Positions 8,723 through 17,960 are shown, counted from the stretch's first letter. The stretch is 64,000 nt of DNA from Desulfovibrio sp. (GCF_034006445.1 NZ_JAVESS010000012.1:1-64000); one strand, 5' to 3'. Program-made: numbers and translations. Notes: a model not told the origin generated them from the sequence alone.

Positions 8723-9256
8723 ATGAAAGCAATGGCTTTGTTCAGAGAGCACAAAAGTGAAATCGTTCGCCTTTGGGCTGAAGAGGTTTTTAACACCTAC
8801 CCATTTGAAACAACTGGTTTTTTGCGTACCCGCGAAGACCCGTTCAGCAATCCTGTCGCCAACATGACCAAGGAAGCGGCCGACGCGCTGTACGACGCCA
8901 TGTCCGGCGAACACGTTGATCCTGCCCAGACCAAGCATGCTCTGGAGCGGTTCATCAAGCTGCGCGCCGTGCAGAAATTTGCTCCAAGCCAGGGACTGGG
9001 CGTTTTTTTTCTCATGAAGCCCATTCTGCGTGAGCATCTGCTGCCCAAGTTCATGGCTCTGGGCGATGTGGCGCCCTATATGGAAGCCGAATCGCGCCTG
9101 GACAGCCTGACCCTGCTGGCCTTCGACATGTACACAGAGGCCCGCGAGGTTCTGGCCAACCTGCGCATCACAGAAATTCGCAACCAGCACGCCCAACTGG
9201 CGCGCTGGGCGCAACAGCTGGAAGGCGGTTCGCCGCATCCGGTTGACGAACGCTGA
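8723..9256 (+). CDS. RsbRD N-terminal-like domain protein heading the dsr operon (177 aa)
   Basis: A soluble, helical protein (LFREHKSEIVRLWAEEVFNTYP; LERFIKLRAVQKFAPSQGLG; LLAFDMYTEAREVLANLRI) that resembles the helical sensor domain found at the amino end of RsbR-type stressosome proteins. There is no STAS or kinase domain after it. Such a gene is known next to dsrM in other Desulfovibrio. ATG 8723 was preferred because GAGGG lies at good distance; the frame is open to 8660, but that codon overlaps the -35 box. It is 121 bp upstream of dsrM and probably shares its promoter, which suggests a sensory or assembly role for the complex. That role is inference. Confidence 0.65.
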   Translation: MKAMALFREHKSEIVRLWAEEVFNTYPFETTGFLRTREDPFSNPVANMTKEAADALYDAMSGEHVDPAQTKHALERFIKLRAVQKFAPSQGLGVFFLMKPILREHLLPKFMALGDVAPYMEAESRLDSLTLLAFDMYTEAREVLANLRITEIRNQHAQLARWAQQLEGGSPHPVDER

Positions 9257-9377
9257 AATCCACGCGCTTTCTGCCCGGCATCTTGCCCTTGCCGGGTTTT
9301 TCAGGCGTGCGGTCCAGGCATTTCTCAATATCCCGTGGTGGGCTTTTGAGGCAACTTTAGTGGAAGTGAGGTAGGGA

Positions 9378-10397
9378 ATGTTCAATTCATTACTGCTGGT
9401 GCTGCTCATAGGAGCCACCGCCTGGGCGGGAGCGGCCATAGGGCTTGCGCCTCTGTTCGGCGTTGTGTTGCCATATGTGGCAGTCGTCGTCTTCGTCGCC
9501 GGTGTTATCTGGCGCATGGTGTACTGGGCCAAATCGCCCGTGCCTTTCTGCATCCCCACCACGGGCGGGCAGGAAGTGTCGCTTGATTTCATCAAGCCCA
9601 ACCGGATCGACTGTCCCAGCAACACCTGGGACGTGGTGCGGCGCATGTTTCTGGAAGTGTTTTTCTTCCGTTCGCTGTTCCGCAACACTGTGGCCGATGT
9701 GCGCGAAAACGACCCCATCAGCAAGGGACCGCGTACCATCTATTTTTCTTCCAAGTGGCTGTGGGTTTTCGCCCTGCTGTTCCACTACTGTTTCCTGCTG
9801 GTTTTCATCCGGCACTTCCGCTTCTTTATGGAGCCCATCCCCTCCTGTATCAAGTTTCTCGAAACCATCGACGGCATCATGCAGGTGGGCTCGCCCCGCT
9901 TTTTCATGACCGGCGGTCTGGTGCTTGTGGGCGTGCTCTTTCTTCTGGGCCGCCGCATCTATGACAAGCGCCTGCGCTACATCTCGCTGTTCAACGACTA
10001 TTTTCCGCTGTGGCTCATCATTGGCATCATCAGCAGCGGCCTGTGCCTTCGGTATTTCGACAAGACCGAAATAGCCCAGGTCAAGATTTTCGTCATGGGG
10101 CTTACGCACTTTGCCCCCGTGACCACTGCCGGCATTAACGCGCTCTTCTTCACCCACCTTACTCTGGTGTGCGTACTGCTGCTCTACTTCCCCTTCTCCA
10201 AGCTCATGCACATGCCGGGCGTGTTCTTCAGCCCCACGCGCAACCTGGCCAACAATTCCCGCCGGGTTCGCCACATCAACCCCTGGAATCCGCCCAAGCA
10301 GTACTTCACCTATGCCGAGTACGAGGATACCTATCGCGACGCCATGGCTGAAGCCGGGCTGCCGCTGGATAAGCAACCCGAAAAGGCCGCCGAGTAA
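9378..10397 (+). CDS. dsrM: DsrM, cytochrome b (NarI-like) subunit (339 aa)
   Basis: DsrM is the quinone-reactive diheme cytochrome b of the DsrMKJOP membrane complex. The protein has about six hydrophobic segments, including the first at residues 1-45 and another at FALLFHYCFLLVFIRHFRFF, where paired histidines fit heme b ligation as in NarI. A second candidate pair is LTHFAPVTTAGINALFFTHL. The carboxy end is a soluble cytoplasmic tail (PWNPPKQYFTYAEYEDTYRD). It is the first of five closely spaced genes in the canonical order M-K-J-O-P. Confidence 0.93.
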   Translation: MFNSLLLVLLIGATAWAGAAIGLAPLFGVVLPYVAVVVFVAGVIWRMVYWAKSPVPFCIPTTGGQEVSLDFIKPNRIDCPSNTWDVVRRMFLEVFFFRSLFRNTVADVRENDPISKGPRTIYFSSKWLWVFALLFHYCFLLVFIRHFRFFMEPIPSCIKFLETIDGIMQVGSPRFFMTGGLVLVGVLFLLGRRIYDKRLRYISLFNDYFPLWLIIGIISSGLCLRYFDKTEIAQVKIFVMGLTHFAPVTTAGINALFFTHLTLVCVLLLYFPFSKLMHMPGVFFSPTRNLANNSRRVRHINPWNPPKQYFTYAEYEDTYRDAMAEAGLPLDKQPEKAAE

Positions 10398-10409
10398 GGA
10401 GTCTTCATC

Positions 10410-12053
10410 ATGGCAAAATTACCTACGCCGCAAATGCTTGTAGCCAGCCGCCCGGAATTTCCGGTCGAAGACTGGCTTGACGTCAAGCCGGAATTTACGC
10501 CGGGCAGCTTCTGCTATCCGGCCAAAAAAGACACCATGGAACTGTTGCACATGCCCAATCCCCACGAGTGGGATCCGTCCGCCGAGGACTGGAACCTGCC
10601 CGAAAACTGGGAACAAATCCTGTGCGACGCCTTTGCCGACAGGCTTGAAAAACACCGCTCGCTCAAGCTGTTCATGGACATCTGTGTGCGTTGCGGCGCC
10701 TGTGCCGACAAGTGCCACTTCTTCCTTGGCACCAACGATCCCAAGAACATGCCCGTGCTGCGCGCCGAGCTGCTCCGCTCGCTCTACCGCCGCGACTACA
10801 CCATGCTGGGCAAGATTCTTGGCAAGAAGGTCGGCGCCCGTGGCTGGGACGTGGCCGTAGTAAAAGAACTGTTCTACTACGCCTACCAGTGCACCGAGTG
10901 TCGCCGCTGCTCGCTCTTCTGCCCCTACGGCATCGACACGGCCGAAATCACCGCCATTGTGCGCGAACTGCTGCATGAAGTGGGCCTCGGCACCCACTGG
11001 ATCATGGATCCGGTAAAGAACTGCAGCTTCACGGGCAACCACCTTGGCATCCAGCCCCACTCCTTTGTGGAAATCGTGGAAATGCTGGCCGATGACTGCG
11101 AAACCATCACAGGCATCCGTCCCAAGACGCCCTTTAACGAAAAGGGCCATGAAATCCTGTTCATCACGCCCTCTGGCGACGTATTTGCCGACCCCGGCAT
11201 CTACACCTTCATGGGCTACCTCATGCTCTTCCACGAGCTTGATCTGGACTACACCTTCTCCACCTACGCTTCTGAAGGCGGCAACTTCGGTTCCTTCACC
11301 ACCTTCAACATGGCCAAGAAGCTCAACGCCAAGATGTACGCCGAGGCCGAACGCCTTGGCTCCAAGTGGATTCTCGGCGGCGAGTGCGGGCACATGTGGC
11401 GCGTGATCAACCAGTACATGGACACCTACAACGGCCCCGCCCCGGCCAGCATGGAAGTTCCCGTGTCGCCCATTACGGGCACGGTGTTCAAAAATGCCGC
11501 TTCCACCAAGATGGTGCACATTGCGGAATTTACGGCTGACCTCATTCATCACAACAAGCTGAATCTTGATCCCAGCCGTAATGATCATATCATCACCACC
11601 TTCCACGACAGCTGCAACCCGGCCCGTGGCATGGGCCTGCTGGACGAGCCCCGCTACGTGCTGAACGCCGTGTGCAACAACTTCCATGAAATGCCCGAAA
11701 ACACCATTCGTGAGCAAACCTTCTGCTGCGGCGCCGGTTCCGGCCTCAACACGGAAGAAATCATGGAACTGCGCATGCGCGCGGGCATGCCGCGCGGCAA
11801 CGCCCTGCGCTTTGTGCAGGAAAAGTACGGTGTCAACCACATGGCCTGCGTTTGCGCCATTGACCGCGCCACCCTGCCCCCGCTCGCCAATTACTGGGCG
11901 CCGGGCGTCAATGTGAGTGGCCTGCACGAACTGGTGGCCAACGCCCTGGTTATGAAGGGCGAATGCAAGCGCACCATGGACCTGCGTCAGGAAGACCTGC
12001 CCAATGTGGTGGACGACGAGGACGCGCCCGAAGCACAGGGGGAGGGCCAATAA
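10410..12053 (+). CDS. dsrK: DsrK, HdrD-like iron-sulfur subunit (547 aa)
   Basis: DsrK is the cytoplasmic catalytic subunit, related to heterodisulfide reductase, thought to reduce the DsrC trisulfide. Two [4Fe-4S] motifs are visible: C92-C95-C98-C102 (CVRCGACADKC) and C161-C164-C167-C171 (CTECRRCSLFC). The carboxy half has two CCG-type regions; the first is degenerate (GGECGHMW) and the second is complete (CNPARGMGLL then FCCGAGSGLN), fitting the special catalytic cluster. A GGAG ribosome-binding sequence sits before the ATG, 12 bp after dsrM. It is joined end to start with dsrJ. Confidence 0.95.
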   Translation: MAKLPTPQMLVASRPEFPVEDWLDVKPEFTPGSFCYPAKKDTMELLHMPNPHEWDPSAEDWNLPENWEQILCDAFADRLEKHRSLKLFMDICVRCGACADKCHFFLGTNDPKNMPVLRAELLRSLYRRDYTMLGKILGKKVGARGWDVAVVKELFYYAYQCTECRRCSLFCPYGIDTAEITAIVRELLHEVGLGTHWIMDPVKNCSFTGNHLGIQPHSFVEIVEMLADDCETITGIRPKTPFNEKGHEILFITPSGDVFADPGIYTFMGYLMLFHELDLDYTFSTYASEGGNFGSFTTFNMAKKLNAKMYAEAERLGSKWILGGECGHMWRVINQYMDTYNGPAPASMEVPVSPITGTVFKNAASTKMVHIAEFTADLIHHNKLNLDPSRNDHIITTFHDSCNPARGMGLLDEPRYVLNAVCNNFHEMPENTIREQTFCCGAGSGLNTEEIMELRMRAGMPRGNALRFVQEKYGVNHMACVCAIDRATLPPLANYWAPGVNVSGLHELVANALVMKGECKRTMDLRQEDLPNVVDDEDAPEAQGEGQ

Positions 12054-12434
12054 ATGTATAACGCCAAAGCAGTTATCGTTGGGATCATAGTATTTGTGGC
12101 CCTGTTCACCTCCCCTTTCTGGCTGAGCATGATGGGGAAGGATTACAAGAGCACCGGCATTGAGCTGCCCAAGGGCGAAAAGGATTGCATCGAGGACGTG
12201 CAGTTCATGCGCGACCAGCACATGCGCCTGCTCAATGAATGGCGCGACGAGGCCCTGCGCAAGGAAAACCGCGTCTATGTGGCCACCAGCGGCAAAAAGT
12301 GGAACATCAGCCTTCAGAATACCTGCTTGAAGTGCCATAATGACTACAAGGGATTCTGTGAAAAGTGCCATACGGCTAACGGCGTTGATCCCTATTGCTG
12401 GACTTGCCACATCATTCCCCAGGGGAGCAAGTAA
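12054..12434 (+). CDS. dsrJ: DsrJ, periplasmic triheme cytochrome c (126 aa)
   Basis: DsrJ exposes three c-type hemes to the periplasm. The heme-binding motifs are CLKCH at residue 91, CEKCH at 102 and CWTCH at 115. An uncleaved membrane anchor (residues 5-25, VIVGIIVFVALF) holds it in the membrane. Its start codon follows the dsrK stop directly, and its stop codon overlaps the dsrO start (TAATG), so the genes are translationally coupled. Confidence 0.96.
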   Translation: MYNAKAVIVGIIVFVALFTSPFWLSMMGKDYKSTGIELPKGEKDCIEDVQFMRDQHMRLLNEWRDEALRKENRVYVATSGKKWNISLQNTCLKCHNDYKGFCEKCHTANGVDPYCWTCHIIPQGSK

Positions 12435-13216
12435 TGAACAAGAGCAGAAGAAGCTTTCTGAAAGTGGCGGGCTTTTCGGCCTTCGCCCTTACCAGCGGCA
12501 TGGCTGCCCTGTCTGGCGTTGCCCAGGCGCAGATTGCCCCCGGCAAGTATGAGCCCGCGGCCAATGCACTGCATGCCAAGCGCTGGGCCATGGTCATCGA
12601 CACGCGCCAGTTTGCGGGCCCTGAAGACTACAAGCCCCTGAGCGACGCATGCCACGCCTTCCACAACGTACCGCAGGTTCCCGGCAACCAGGAAATCAAG
12701 TGGTTCTGGCTGGACAGCTACGCCCATGTCTTCCCTGACGACATGAACGCGCACCTGAACACGCACTCCCGCGAGTCCATGTACCCGCTGCTGTGCAACC
12801 ACTGCACCAATCCGCCCTGCGTGCGCGTGTGTCCCACACAGGCCACCTACAAGATGGAAGACGGCATTGTGGCCATGGACTACCACCGCTGCATCGGCTG
12901 CCGGTTCTGCATGGCTGGCTGTCCCTACGGCGCGCGTTCCTTCAACTTCAAAGACCCGCGCAAGTTCCTGTCCAACCCCGTGCCCAATCCCGAATACCCC
13001 ACGCGCATGATCGGCGTGGTCGAGAAGTGCACGTTCTGCGCCGAGCGCCTTGCCGTAGGCAAGCTGCCCGCCTGCGTGGAAGCGGCCAATGGCAAGATAC
13101 TTTTCGGCGACCTGGAAGACCCCAATTCAACGGTGCGCCAGGCTTTGGCCGCCAATTACAGTATTCGCCGCAAGCCCAGCCTGGGCACCCAGCCCGGCGT
13201 CTACTACCTTATCTAG
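12434..13216 (+). CDS. dsrO: DsrO, periplasmic iron-sulfur subunit with Tat signal (260 aa)
   Basis: DsrO is the periplasmic four-cluster ferredoxin-like subunit. It begins with a twin-arginine signal (SRRSFLKVAGFSAFALTSG, cleavage near AQAQ). Cysteine motifs follow: CNHCTNPPCVRVC, CIGCRFCMAGC and CTFCAERL with a later CVEA, a pattern typical of the NrfC/DmsB family. ATG 12434 overlaps the dsrJ stop; the frame is open upstream but the Tat signal fixes the start. Twelve bp separate it from dsrP. Confidence 0.95.
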   Translation: MNKSRRSFLKVAGFSAFALTSGMAALSGVAQAQIAPGKYEPAANALHAKRWAMVIDTRQFAGPEDYKPLSDACHAFHNVPQVPGNQEIKWFWLDSYAHVFPDDMNAHLNTHSRESMYPLLCNHCTNPPCVRVCPTQATYKMEDGIVAMDYHRCIGCRFCMAGCPYGARSFNFKDPRKFLSNPVPNPEYPTRMIGVVEKCTFCAERLAVGKLPACVEAANGKILFGDLEDPNSTVRQALAANYSIRRKPSLGTQPGVYYLI

Positions 13217-13228
13217 GGAGAACAGGCC

Positions 13229-14398
13229 ATGCTTGAAAAATTGCTCGACGGTCCTAAGACCTACTACATGTGGCTGATCTTCCTGCTGGTTCTTATCGCG
13301 GGTTGCGGCCTTGTGTACCTCGATCAGTTGCAGAACGGTCTCTCCGTCACCGGCCTCAGCCGTGACGTTTCGTGGGGATTGTACATTTCGCAGTTCACCT
13401 ATTTCGTGGGTGTGGCGGCCTCGGCCGTCATGCTGGTGCTGCCCACCTACTTCCATCACTACAAAAAGTTCAAACGCATGATCATCTTTGGTGAATTCAT
13501 GGCCGTCGCGGCCGTGGTCATGTGCGCGCTCTTCATCGTGGTGGACCTTGGTCAGCCCCAGCGCATGCTCAACGTCATGCTTCACCCCTCGCCCCATTCC
13601 GTCATGTTCTACGACATGATGGTGCTCATCGGGTACCTGGGTCTGAACATCATCATCGGCTGGGTCACTCTTGAGGCCGAAAGGCACGAGATTGAGCCCC
13701 CCAAATGGATCAAGCCCCTTATCTACATCTCCGTCCTGTGGGCTTTCTCCATCCATACGGTCACGGCCTTCCTGTACGCGGGCATTCCCGGCCGCCATTA
13801 CTGGCTCACCGCCATTATGGCCGCCCGCTTCCTGTCCTCGGCCTTCTGCTCCGGTCCTGCCATCCTGCTCCTGCTGATGATGGTGCTGCGCCGCCTGACG
13901 GGCTTCGAGCCCGGCAAGGAAGCCGTAAAGACCCTGACCATCATCATTGTGTACGCCATGTGCATCAACGTGTTCTTCTATCTGCTGGAAATCTTCACCG
14001 CCTTCTACAGCGGCGTTCCCGGACATGAAGAACCCATCCACTTCCTCTTCTTCGGGCATGACGGTCATCTGCCCTGGGTGAGCTACTGGATGTGGGGCGC
14101 TGTTATCATGGCCTTCGCTTCTCTGGCCCTGCTCATTCCGCCCAAGCTGCGCGAAAACCCCTGTCTGCTGCCCATCGCCCTCATCATGCTGGTGCTGGCC
14201 TCCTGGATCGACAAGGGTCTTGGCCTGCTGGTGGCCGGTTTCACGCCCAACATGTTTGAAGCCTTTACGCCCTACATGCCCAGCGCCAAGGAAATTGCCG
14301 TGGCTCTCGGCGTCTACGGCGTCGGCGCTCTGGTGCTTTCGCTGCTCTGGCGTATAGCCCTTGGCGTCAAGATGGAAGTGAACCACATGAACGACTAG
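13229..14398 (+). CDS. dsrP: DsrP, NrfD-family integral membrane subunit (389 aa)
   Basis: DsrP is the second quinone-interacting membrane subunit of the complex and partner of DsrO. About ten hydrophobic helices span the protein, e.g. MWLIFLLVLIAGCGLVYL, FVGVAASAVMLVLPTYF and LPIALIMLVLASWIDKGLGL. NrfD/PsrC-type proteins share this layout and bind no cofactor. A GGGAG ribosome-binding sequence precedes the ATG. It is the last gene of the operon, followed by a strong terminator. Confidence 0.94.
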   Translation: MLEKLLDGPKTYYMWLIFLLVLIAGCGLVYLDQLQNGLSVTGLSRDVSWGLYISQFTYFVGVAASAVMLVLPTYFHHYKKFKRMIIFGEFMAVAAVVMCALFIVVDLGQPQRMLNVMLHPSPHSVMFYDMMVLIGYLGLNIIIGWVTLEAERHEIEPPKWIKPLIYISVLWAFSIHTVTAFLYAGIPGRHYWLTAIMAARFLSSAFCSGPAILLLLMMVLRRLTGFEPGKEAVKTLTIIIVYAMCINVFFYLLEIFTAFYSGVPGHEEPIHFLFFGHDGHLPWVSYWMWGAVIMAFASLALLIPPKLRENPCLLPIALIMLVLASWIDKGLGLLVAGFTPNMFEAFTPYMPSAKEIAVALGVYGVGALVLSLLWRIALGVKMEVNHMND

Positions 14399-14451
14399 GT
14401 TGACCGCGAGGTTGACCGCGAGGTCGGCCTACGGTGAAAAAAACCGTTGCC

Positions 14452-14483
14452 AAAGCCCCCGTGTTCGCACGGGGGCTTTCCTA
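14452..14483 (+). terminator. dsr operon terminator
   Basis: Perfect stem AAAGCCCCCGTG with CACGGGGGCTTT around a TTCG loop, then TCC. Before it, TTGACCGCGAGG occurs twice in tandem (14400-14423). Confidence 0.9.
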
Positions 14484-14517
14484 TATTAGCCAATTGTGAT
14501 AAAATTCTCTTATCAGA

Positions 14518-14705
14518 GCTTGTGCGCCTTGACTGCGCCGGGTCGCCTGCGTGGCCCACAGGCGTGAAAGAGCCTGTGCTGGTCCCCCCTGTCTGGCGCA
14601 TACGCCAGTGGCGACAGGGGCGACGGCGGCAGACAGGGGCGTCGGTGGCACGCCGCAAAGCAGCCCTCCGTCAGGATGCAGCACACGGCGCAACTATAAA
14701 TTTAC
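14518..14705 (+). ncRNA. Highly structured leader, possible divergent cobalamin riboswitch
   Basis: Several nested stems lie here: CACAGGC/GCCTGTG around GTGAAAGA; CCCCTGTC/GACAGGGG enclosing TGGCG-CATA-CGCCA; and CGACG/CGTCG. The order GCGTGAAAGAGCCT, GCTGGTCCC and later CCGTCAGGATGC is like the cobalamin riboswitch core (GGUGnnAAnnCC, CnGnCCC and the B12 box with GUCAGGAU), but the CGCAACUGU element is incomplete. A covariance model is needed. The gene downstream is not an obvious B12 gene. The rest of the 505-bp gap shows no gene. Confidence 0.35.
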
Positions 14706-14903
14706 AGCGCCATCCGGTCGGGGAGACCCTCAACACAAAGTTGAAATCGGACAGAACGTTGCACAAACTCAGGGGCATGTCAGCGTCAAAGCCGCAGGTA
14801 TGTGGCCAAATCCATAAGCTCAACAAGGCGGCATGCTTGACTTTCATTGCCCCCCAAAGGCATAGTACAGACCATTGCCATCATTATTTGCAAGGAGATC
14901 ACG

Positions 14904-16235
14904 ATGCAGCAAGCGCTTAAAGACGCCATAACCATTTGCAAAACTTTTTTGCGCAACGGCTATGACGCGCATGTCATCAATGCTCCCTTGCAGGAACATC
15001 TGCTCCAGAAGGTTGACCATCTGGCCGTGGACATTGCCTGCGAGCCGGACATGGACACCCTGTTCAAGCTTTTTCCCAAAGCCACGCCCACATCCGAAAA
15101 TCGGGCACTGGCCGTTATGGAAGAAAACGGCGTCACATTCCGTTTTTATCCTCTTGAAGTGGCTGCGGCCGGACACCCCGAACTGTCGCTGGTCAGGATC
15201 ACGCCCACGATGATCGCACTCTTGAGCCCGGAAGAGCGCCTCAAGCTGCGCCTCACCGGCTTCAATGCGCCCGAACCCAGCGGCGACGTGTATGACGGTT
15301 TTGAAGACATCAAGAGCGGAGCCATCTGCCTCGCGGGCCTGCCGGACGAAACCCTGCGCCACAACTATCTGCTGGCTGTTCGCGCCCTGCGTTTTGCCGC
15401 CAACTTTGACCTGCCCATTGAGCCCAACACCTGGCTGGCCATTATCCGCGCCTCCAGCCGCGTGCTTGATTACGTGCCCGCCACCGACATCATGGATGAA
15501 TGGCGCAAGGTTGCCGCCGAAAACATGTACCGCTTCGTCCGCCTGCTGTTTGACGCCCATATCCTTCAGGGGCTCATCCCCGAAGTGGCGTCACTCTCCT
15601 GCCTGACGCAGATGCGCAACAAGGAAGGCGACACCGAAAACGTGTTCGAACACACGCTTGAATGTATGAAGTGCTATCCTGAAGAGGATTTTCACTACGA
15701 CTGGCTGGGCACCATGGCCATGCTGTTTCACGATGTGGGCAAGCTCTACACCGGCGAATACTATGACGGCCTGTGGACCTACTACCAGCACCACCGCGTC
15801 GGCGCCAAGGTCACGCGCAAGATACTGCGCCGCCTGCACTTTACCCAGGAAGACATCGACCTTTTGTGCAACCTTGTGCGCAATCACATGCGTTTCCACT
15901 TCATGATGACGGACAGGGGCATACGCCGTTTCAAGGCGCTGGACGATTACCCCCGGCTTATCGCCATGGCCCGGGCCGACCTCAAGGCTCGCGACGGCAT
16001 CCCCACTTCGTTCAACCACAATATGAAGTATCTGGACCGCGCGGAAACGCCGGAACAGATGCTGGAACCCCTGCTCAACGGCAATGAGATCATGAGCGAG
16101 ACAAAGCTGTCGCCCGGCCCGCAGGTGGGGGTTATTCGTGATGCCCTGCTCAAGGCGCAGATTGCCGGAGAGGTCACGGATCTGGATTCAGCAGTGCTTT
16201 TTGTGCGGGACTACGCGCGGAAGTCTGTAGGGTAG
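14904..16235 (+). CDS. HD-domain protein with degenerate tRNA-nucleotidyltransferase-like N-terminus (443 aa)
   Basis: The central part from about residue 245 is a metal-dependent phosphohydrolase (HD) domain: FEHTLECM, then FHDVGK with the signature His-Asp, HHRVGAK and NLVRNHMRFH. Upstream, LRHNYLLAVRALRFAANFDLPIE and WRKVAAENMYRFVRLLFD match the helical arms of CCA-adding and poly(A) polymerases, but the amino-terminal catalytic motifs (GGxVRD and the DxD pair) are absent; only HLAVDIA recalls it. It is therefore probably a phosphohydrolase evolved from the CCA-enzyme family and not itself a CCA enzyme. ATG 14904 has an AAGGAG ribosome-binding sequence. Confidence 0.7.
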   Translation: MQQALKDAITICKTFLRNGYDAHVINAPLQEHLLQKVDHLAVDIACEPDMDTLFKLFPKATPTSENRALAVMEENGVTFRFYPLEVAAAGHPELSLVRITPTMIALLSPEERLKLRLTGFNAPEPSGDVYDGFEDIKSGAICLAGLPDETLRHNYLLAVRALRFAANFDLPIEPNTWLAIIRASSRVLDYVPATDIMDEWRKVAAENMYRFVRLLFDAHILQGLIPEVASLSCLTQMRNKEGDTENVFEHTLECMKCYPEEDFHYDWLGTMAMLFHDVGKLYTGEYYDGLWTYYQHHRVGAKVTRKILRRLHFTQEDIDLLCNLVRNHMRFHFMMTDRGIRRFKALDDYPRLIAMARADLKARDGIPTSFNHNMKYLDRAETPEQMLEPLLNGNEIMSETKLSPGPQVGVIRDALLKAQIAGEVTDLDSAVLFVRDYARKSVG

Positions 16236-16280
16236 TGGTTGGGGTTGATTTGACGCTGGTTTGGACTGTGTGACTGTTGG

Positions 16281-16317
16281 GGCCGTCTCTGAAATATGGG
16301 GCGGCCTTTTTTTTTTT
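16281..16317 (+). terminator. Terminator after the HD-domain gene
   Basis: Inverted arms GGCCG and CGGCC around a 16-base loop, followed by eleven T residues. Confidence 0.7.
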
Positions 16318-16436
16318 GGTTTGATGTTTCACGTGCGGCTAAGTGGTGGCGGTTCTGGTTTGCTTTTGAGTTTTTGGGCCTGTCGCATAATTGAAATGTA
16401 TGTGCCCTGCGGGCACGGCGGCTTTTCTTTATTTTA

Positions 16437-16682
16437 GTTTGGGCCGCCTCCGGCGTGGGCAGATGGGGGCCTGTTAGGGGCTGCCGCCCCTCCGAGGCCC
16501 CCTCTGCACTCCCCCCGGACGACCCCGCTGGGCTTGTCGTACATCTCCACTCCCACGGGTTAGCCCTTTAGGGCTTTCCATATTCCTCCATTCCGCAAGG
16601 GCTGCGCGGCTTCTGCTTCGGGAGCTTCCTCGCTTCGCTCGGCGATCTCCCTGCGCGCCGCGCAATGCCAGTGTCCGCTTTT
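16437..16682 (-). repeat. Inverted diverged copy of the 377-bp array unit
   Basis: Read on the minus strand, this stretch follows the array unit downstream: CACTGGCATTGCGCGGCG, the AGGGAGATCGCCGAGCGAAG block, GGAGTGCAGAGGGGGCCTC and CGGAGGCGGCCCAAAC. The centre is diverged. With the array it forms a large inverted repeat. Confidence 0.75.
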
Positions 16683-16809
16683 GCTTTGAGAGGGAAAGGT
16701 GATGCGGCTCAGGTTGCTGCTCGTTCGGCAAAATAGCTATAGCGGTAAAAATCATTACGCGAGTCTGTGAATACCGCTCACCACGCAAACGACCAAAGCA
16801 GAAGAGACG

Positions 16810-16875
16810 CAAAGGGTTTGTGCCCGCCAGGTGTCATCCAAGCCTCTCAAAACTAGAGTCAAGGCACAAACCCTT
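16810..16875. repeat. 13-bp inverted repeat between the inverted and direct array copies
   Basis: AAGGGTTTGTGCC on the left and GGCACAAACCCTT on the right, separated by about 40 bases. It marks the turning point between the inverted copy and the direct array. Confidence 0.7.
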
Positions 16876-16892
16876 CACCGCAACGTGTCTTT

Positions 16893-17960
16893 ACACACAA
16901 CGTGCCTTCCTCCAACAATAATACACCGCCATCCAAGGCCCCTCACAGCCAATGAGACGCCCTCACGATCTCTATCCTACGCGATGGCGCACACTGGCAT
17001 TGCGCGGCGCGCAGGGAGATCGCCGAGCGCAGCGAGGAAGCTCCCGAAGCGACAGCCGCGCGGCCCTCGCCAATCTGCGGTGGTTGGAAAGCTCAGGGGG
17101 GGTAAACGGGGGGAGTGCAGAGGGGGCCTCGCCAGGGGGCGCAGCCCCCTTCACAGGCCCCTTCTGCCCCCGCCGGAGGCGGCCCAAACAACATAAAAGG
17201 AAAAGCCGCCATGCCCGCAGGGCACATGCACTTCAACCAAGTGACAGGCCAAAATAAAAAACAACGCTCCACACACAACGTGCCTTCCTCCAACAATAAT
17301 ACACCGCCATCCAAGGCCCCTCACAGCCAATGAGACGCCCTCACGATCTCTATCCTACGCGAAGGCGCACACTGGCATTGCGCGGCGCGCAGGGAGATCG
17401 CCGAGCGCAGCGAGGAAGCTCCCGAAGCGACAGCCGCGCAGCCCTCGCCAATCTGTGGTGGTTGGAAAGCCCAGGGGGGTAAACGGGGGGAGTGCAGAGG
17501 GGGCCTCGCCAGGGGGCGCAGCCCCCTTCACAGGCCCCTTCTGCCCCCGCCGGAGGCGGCCCAAACAACATAAAAGGAAAAGCCGCCATGTCCGCAGGAC
17601 ACATGCACTTCAACCAAGTGACAGGCCAAAATAAAAAACAACGCCCCATACACAACGTGCCTTCCTCCAACAATAATACACCGCCATCCAAGGCCCCTCA
17701 CAGCCAATGAGACGCCCTCACGATCTCTATCCTAAGCGAAGGCGCACACTGGCATTGCGCGGCGCGCAGGGAGATCGCCGAGCGAAGCGAGGAAGCTCCC
17801 GAAGCGACAGCCGCGCAGCCCTCGCCAATCTGCGGTGGTTGGAAAGCCCAGGGGGGTAAACGGGGGGAGTGCAGAGGGGGCCTCGCCAGGGGGCGCAGCC
17901 CCCTTCACAGGCCCCTTCTGCCCCCGCCGGAGGCGGCCCAAACAACATAAATAGAAAAGC
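16893..17960 (+). repeat. 377/378-bp tandem array, two full and one partial unit
   Basis: Units begin near 16893, 17271 and 17648 and differ at only a few positions; the one-base length difference is a G-run (7 versus 6). Each unit contains several short hairpins (GGGGGCGCAGCCCCC; CCGCCGGAGGCGG) and a fixed A-rich tail with CCAAACAACATAAA. Open frames in it repeat with the unit on both strands, lack start signals and end inside the repeat, so I treat it as non-coding. It takes up most of the 2.16-kb gap between the HD-domain gene and rlmN. Confidence 0.92.

Noticed and set aside
10419-12410. 663-codon open frame on the minus strand opposite dsrK/dsrJ
   Set aside because: It is His/Gly/Val-rich, the usual look of a shadow of a GC-rich gene, and the forward genes have full cofactor motifs.
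13127-14386. 419-codon minus frame opposite dsrP
   Set aside because: Rich in His, Asp and Gln with no family motif; dsrP membrane helices on the plus strand are clear.
14447-14920. 157-codon open frame before the HD-domain gene
   Set aside because: It begins in the dsr terminator and covers the structured leader; composition is not protein-like.
16893-17960. CRISPR-like regular repeats
   Set aside because: Units are 377 bp without short repeats and unique spacers; no cas gene is in the window.
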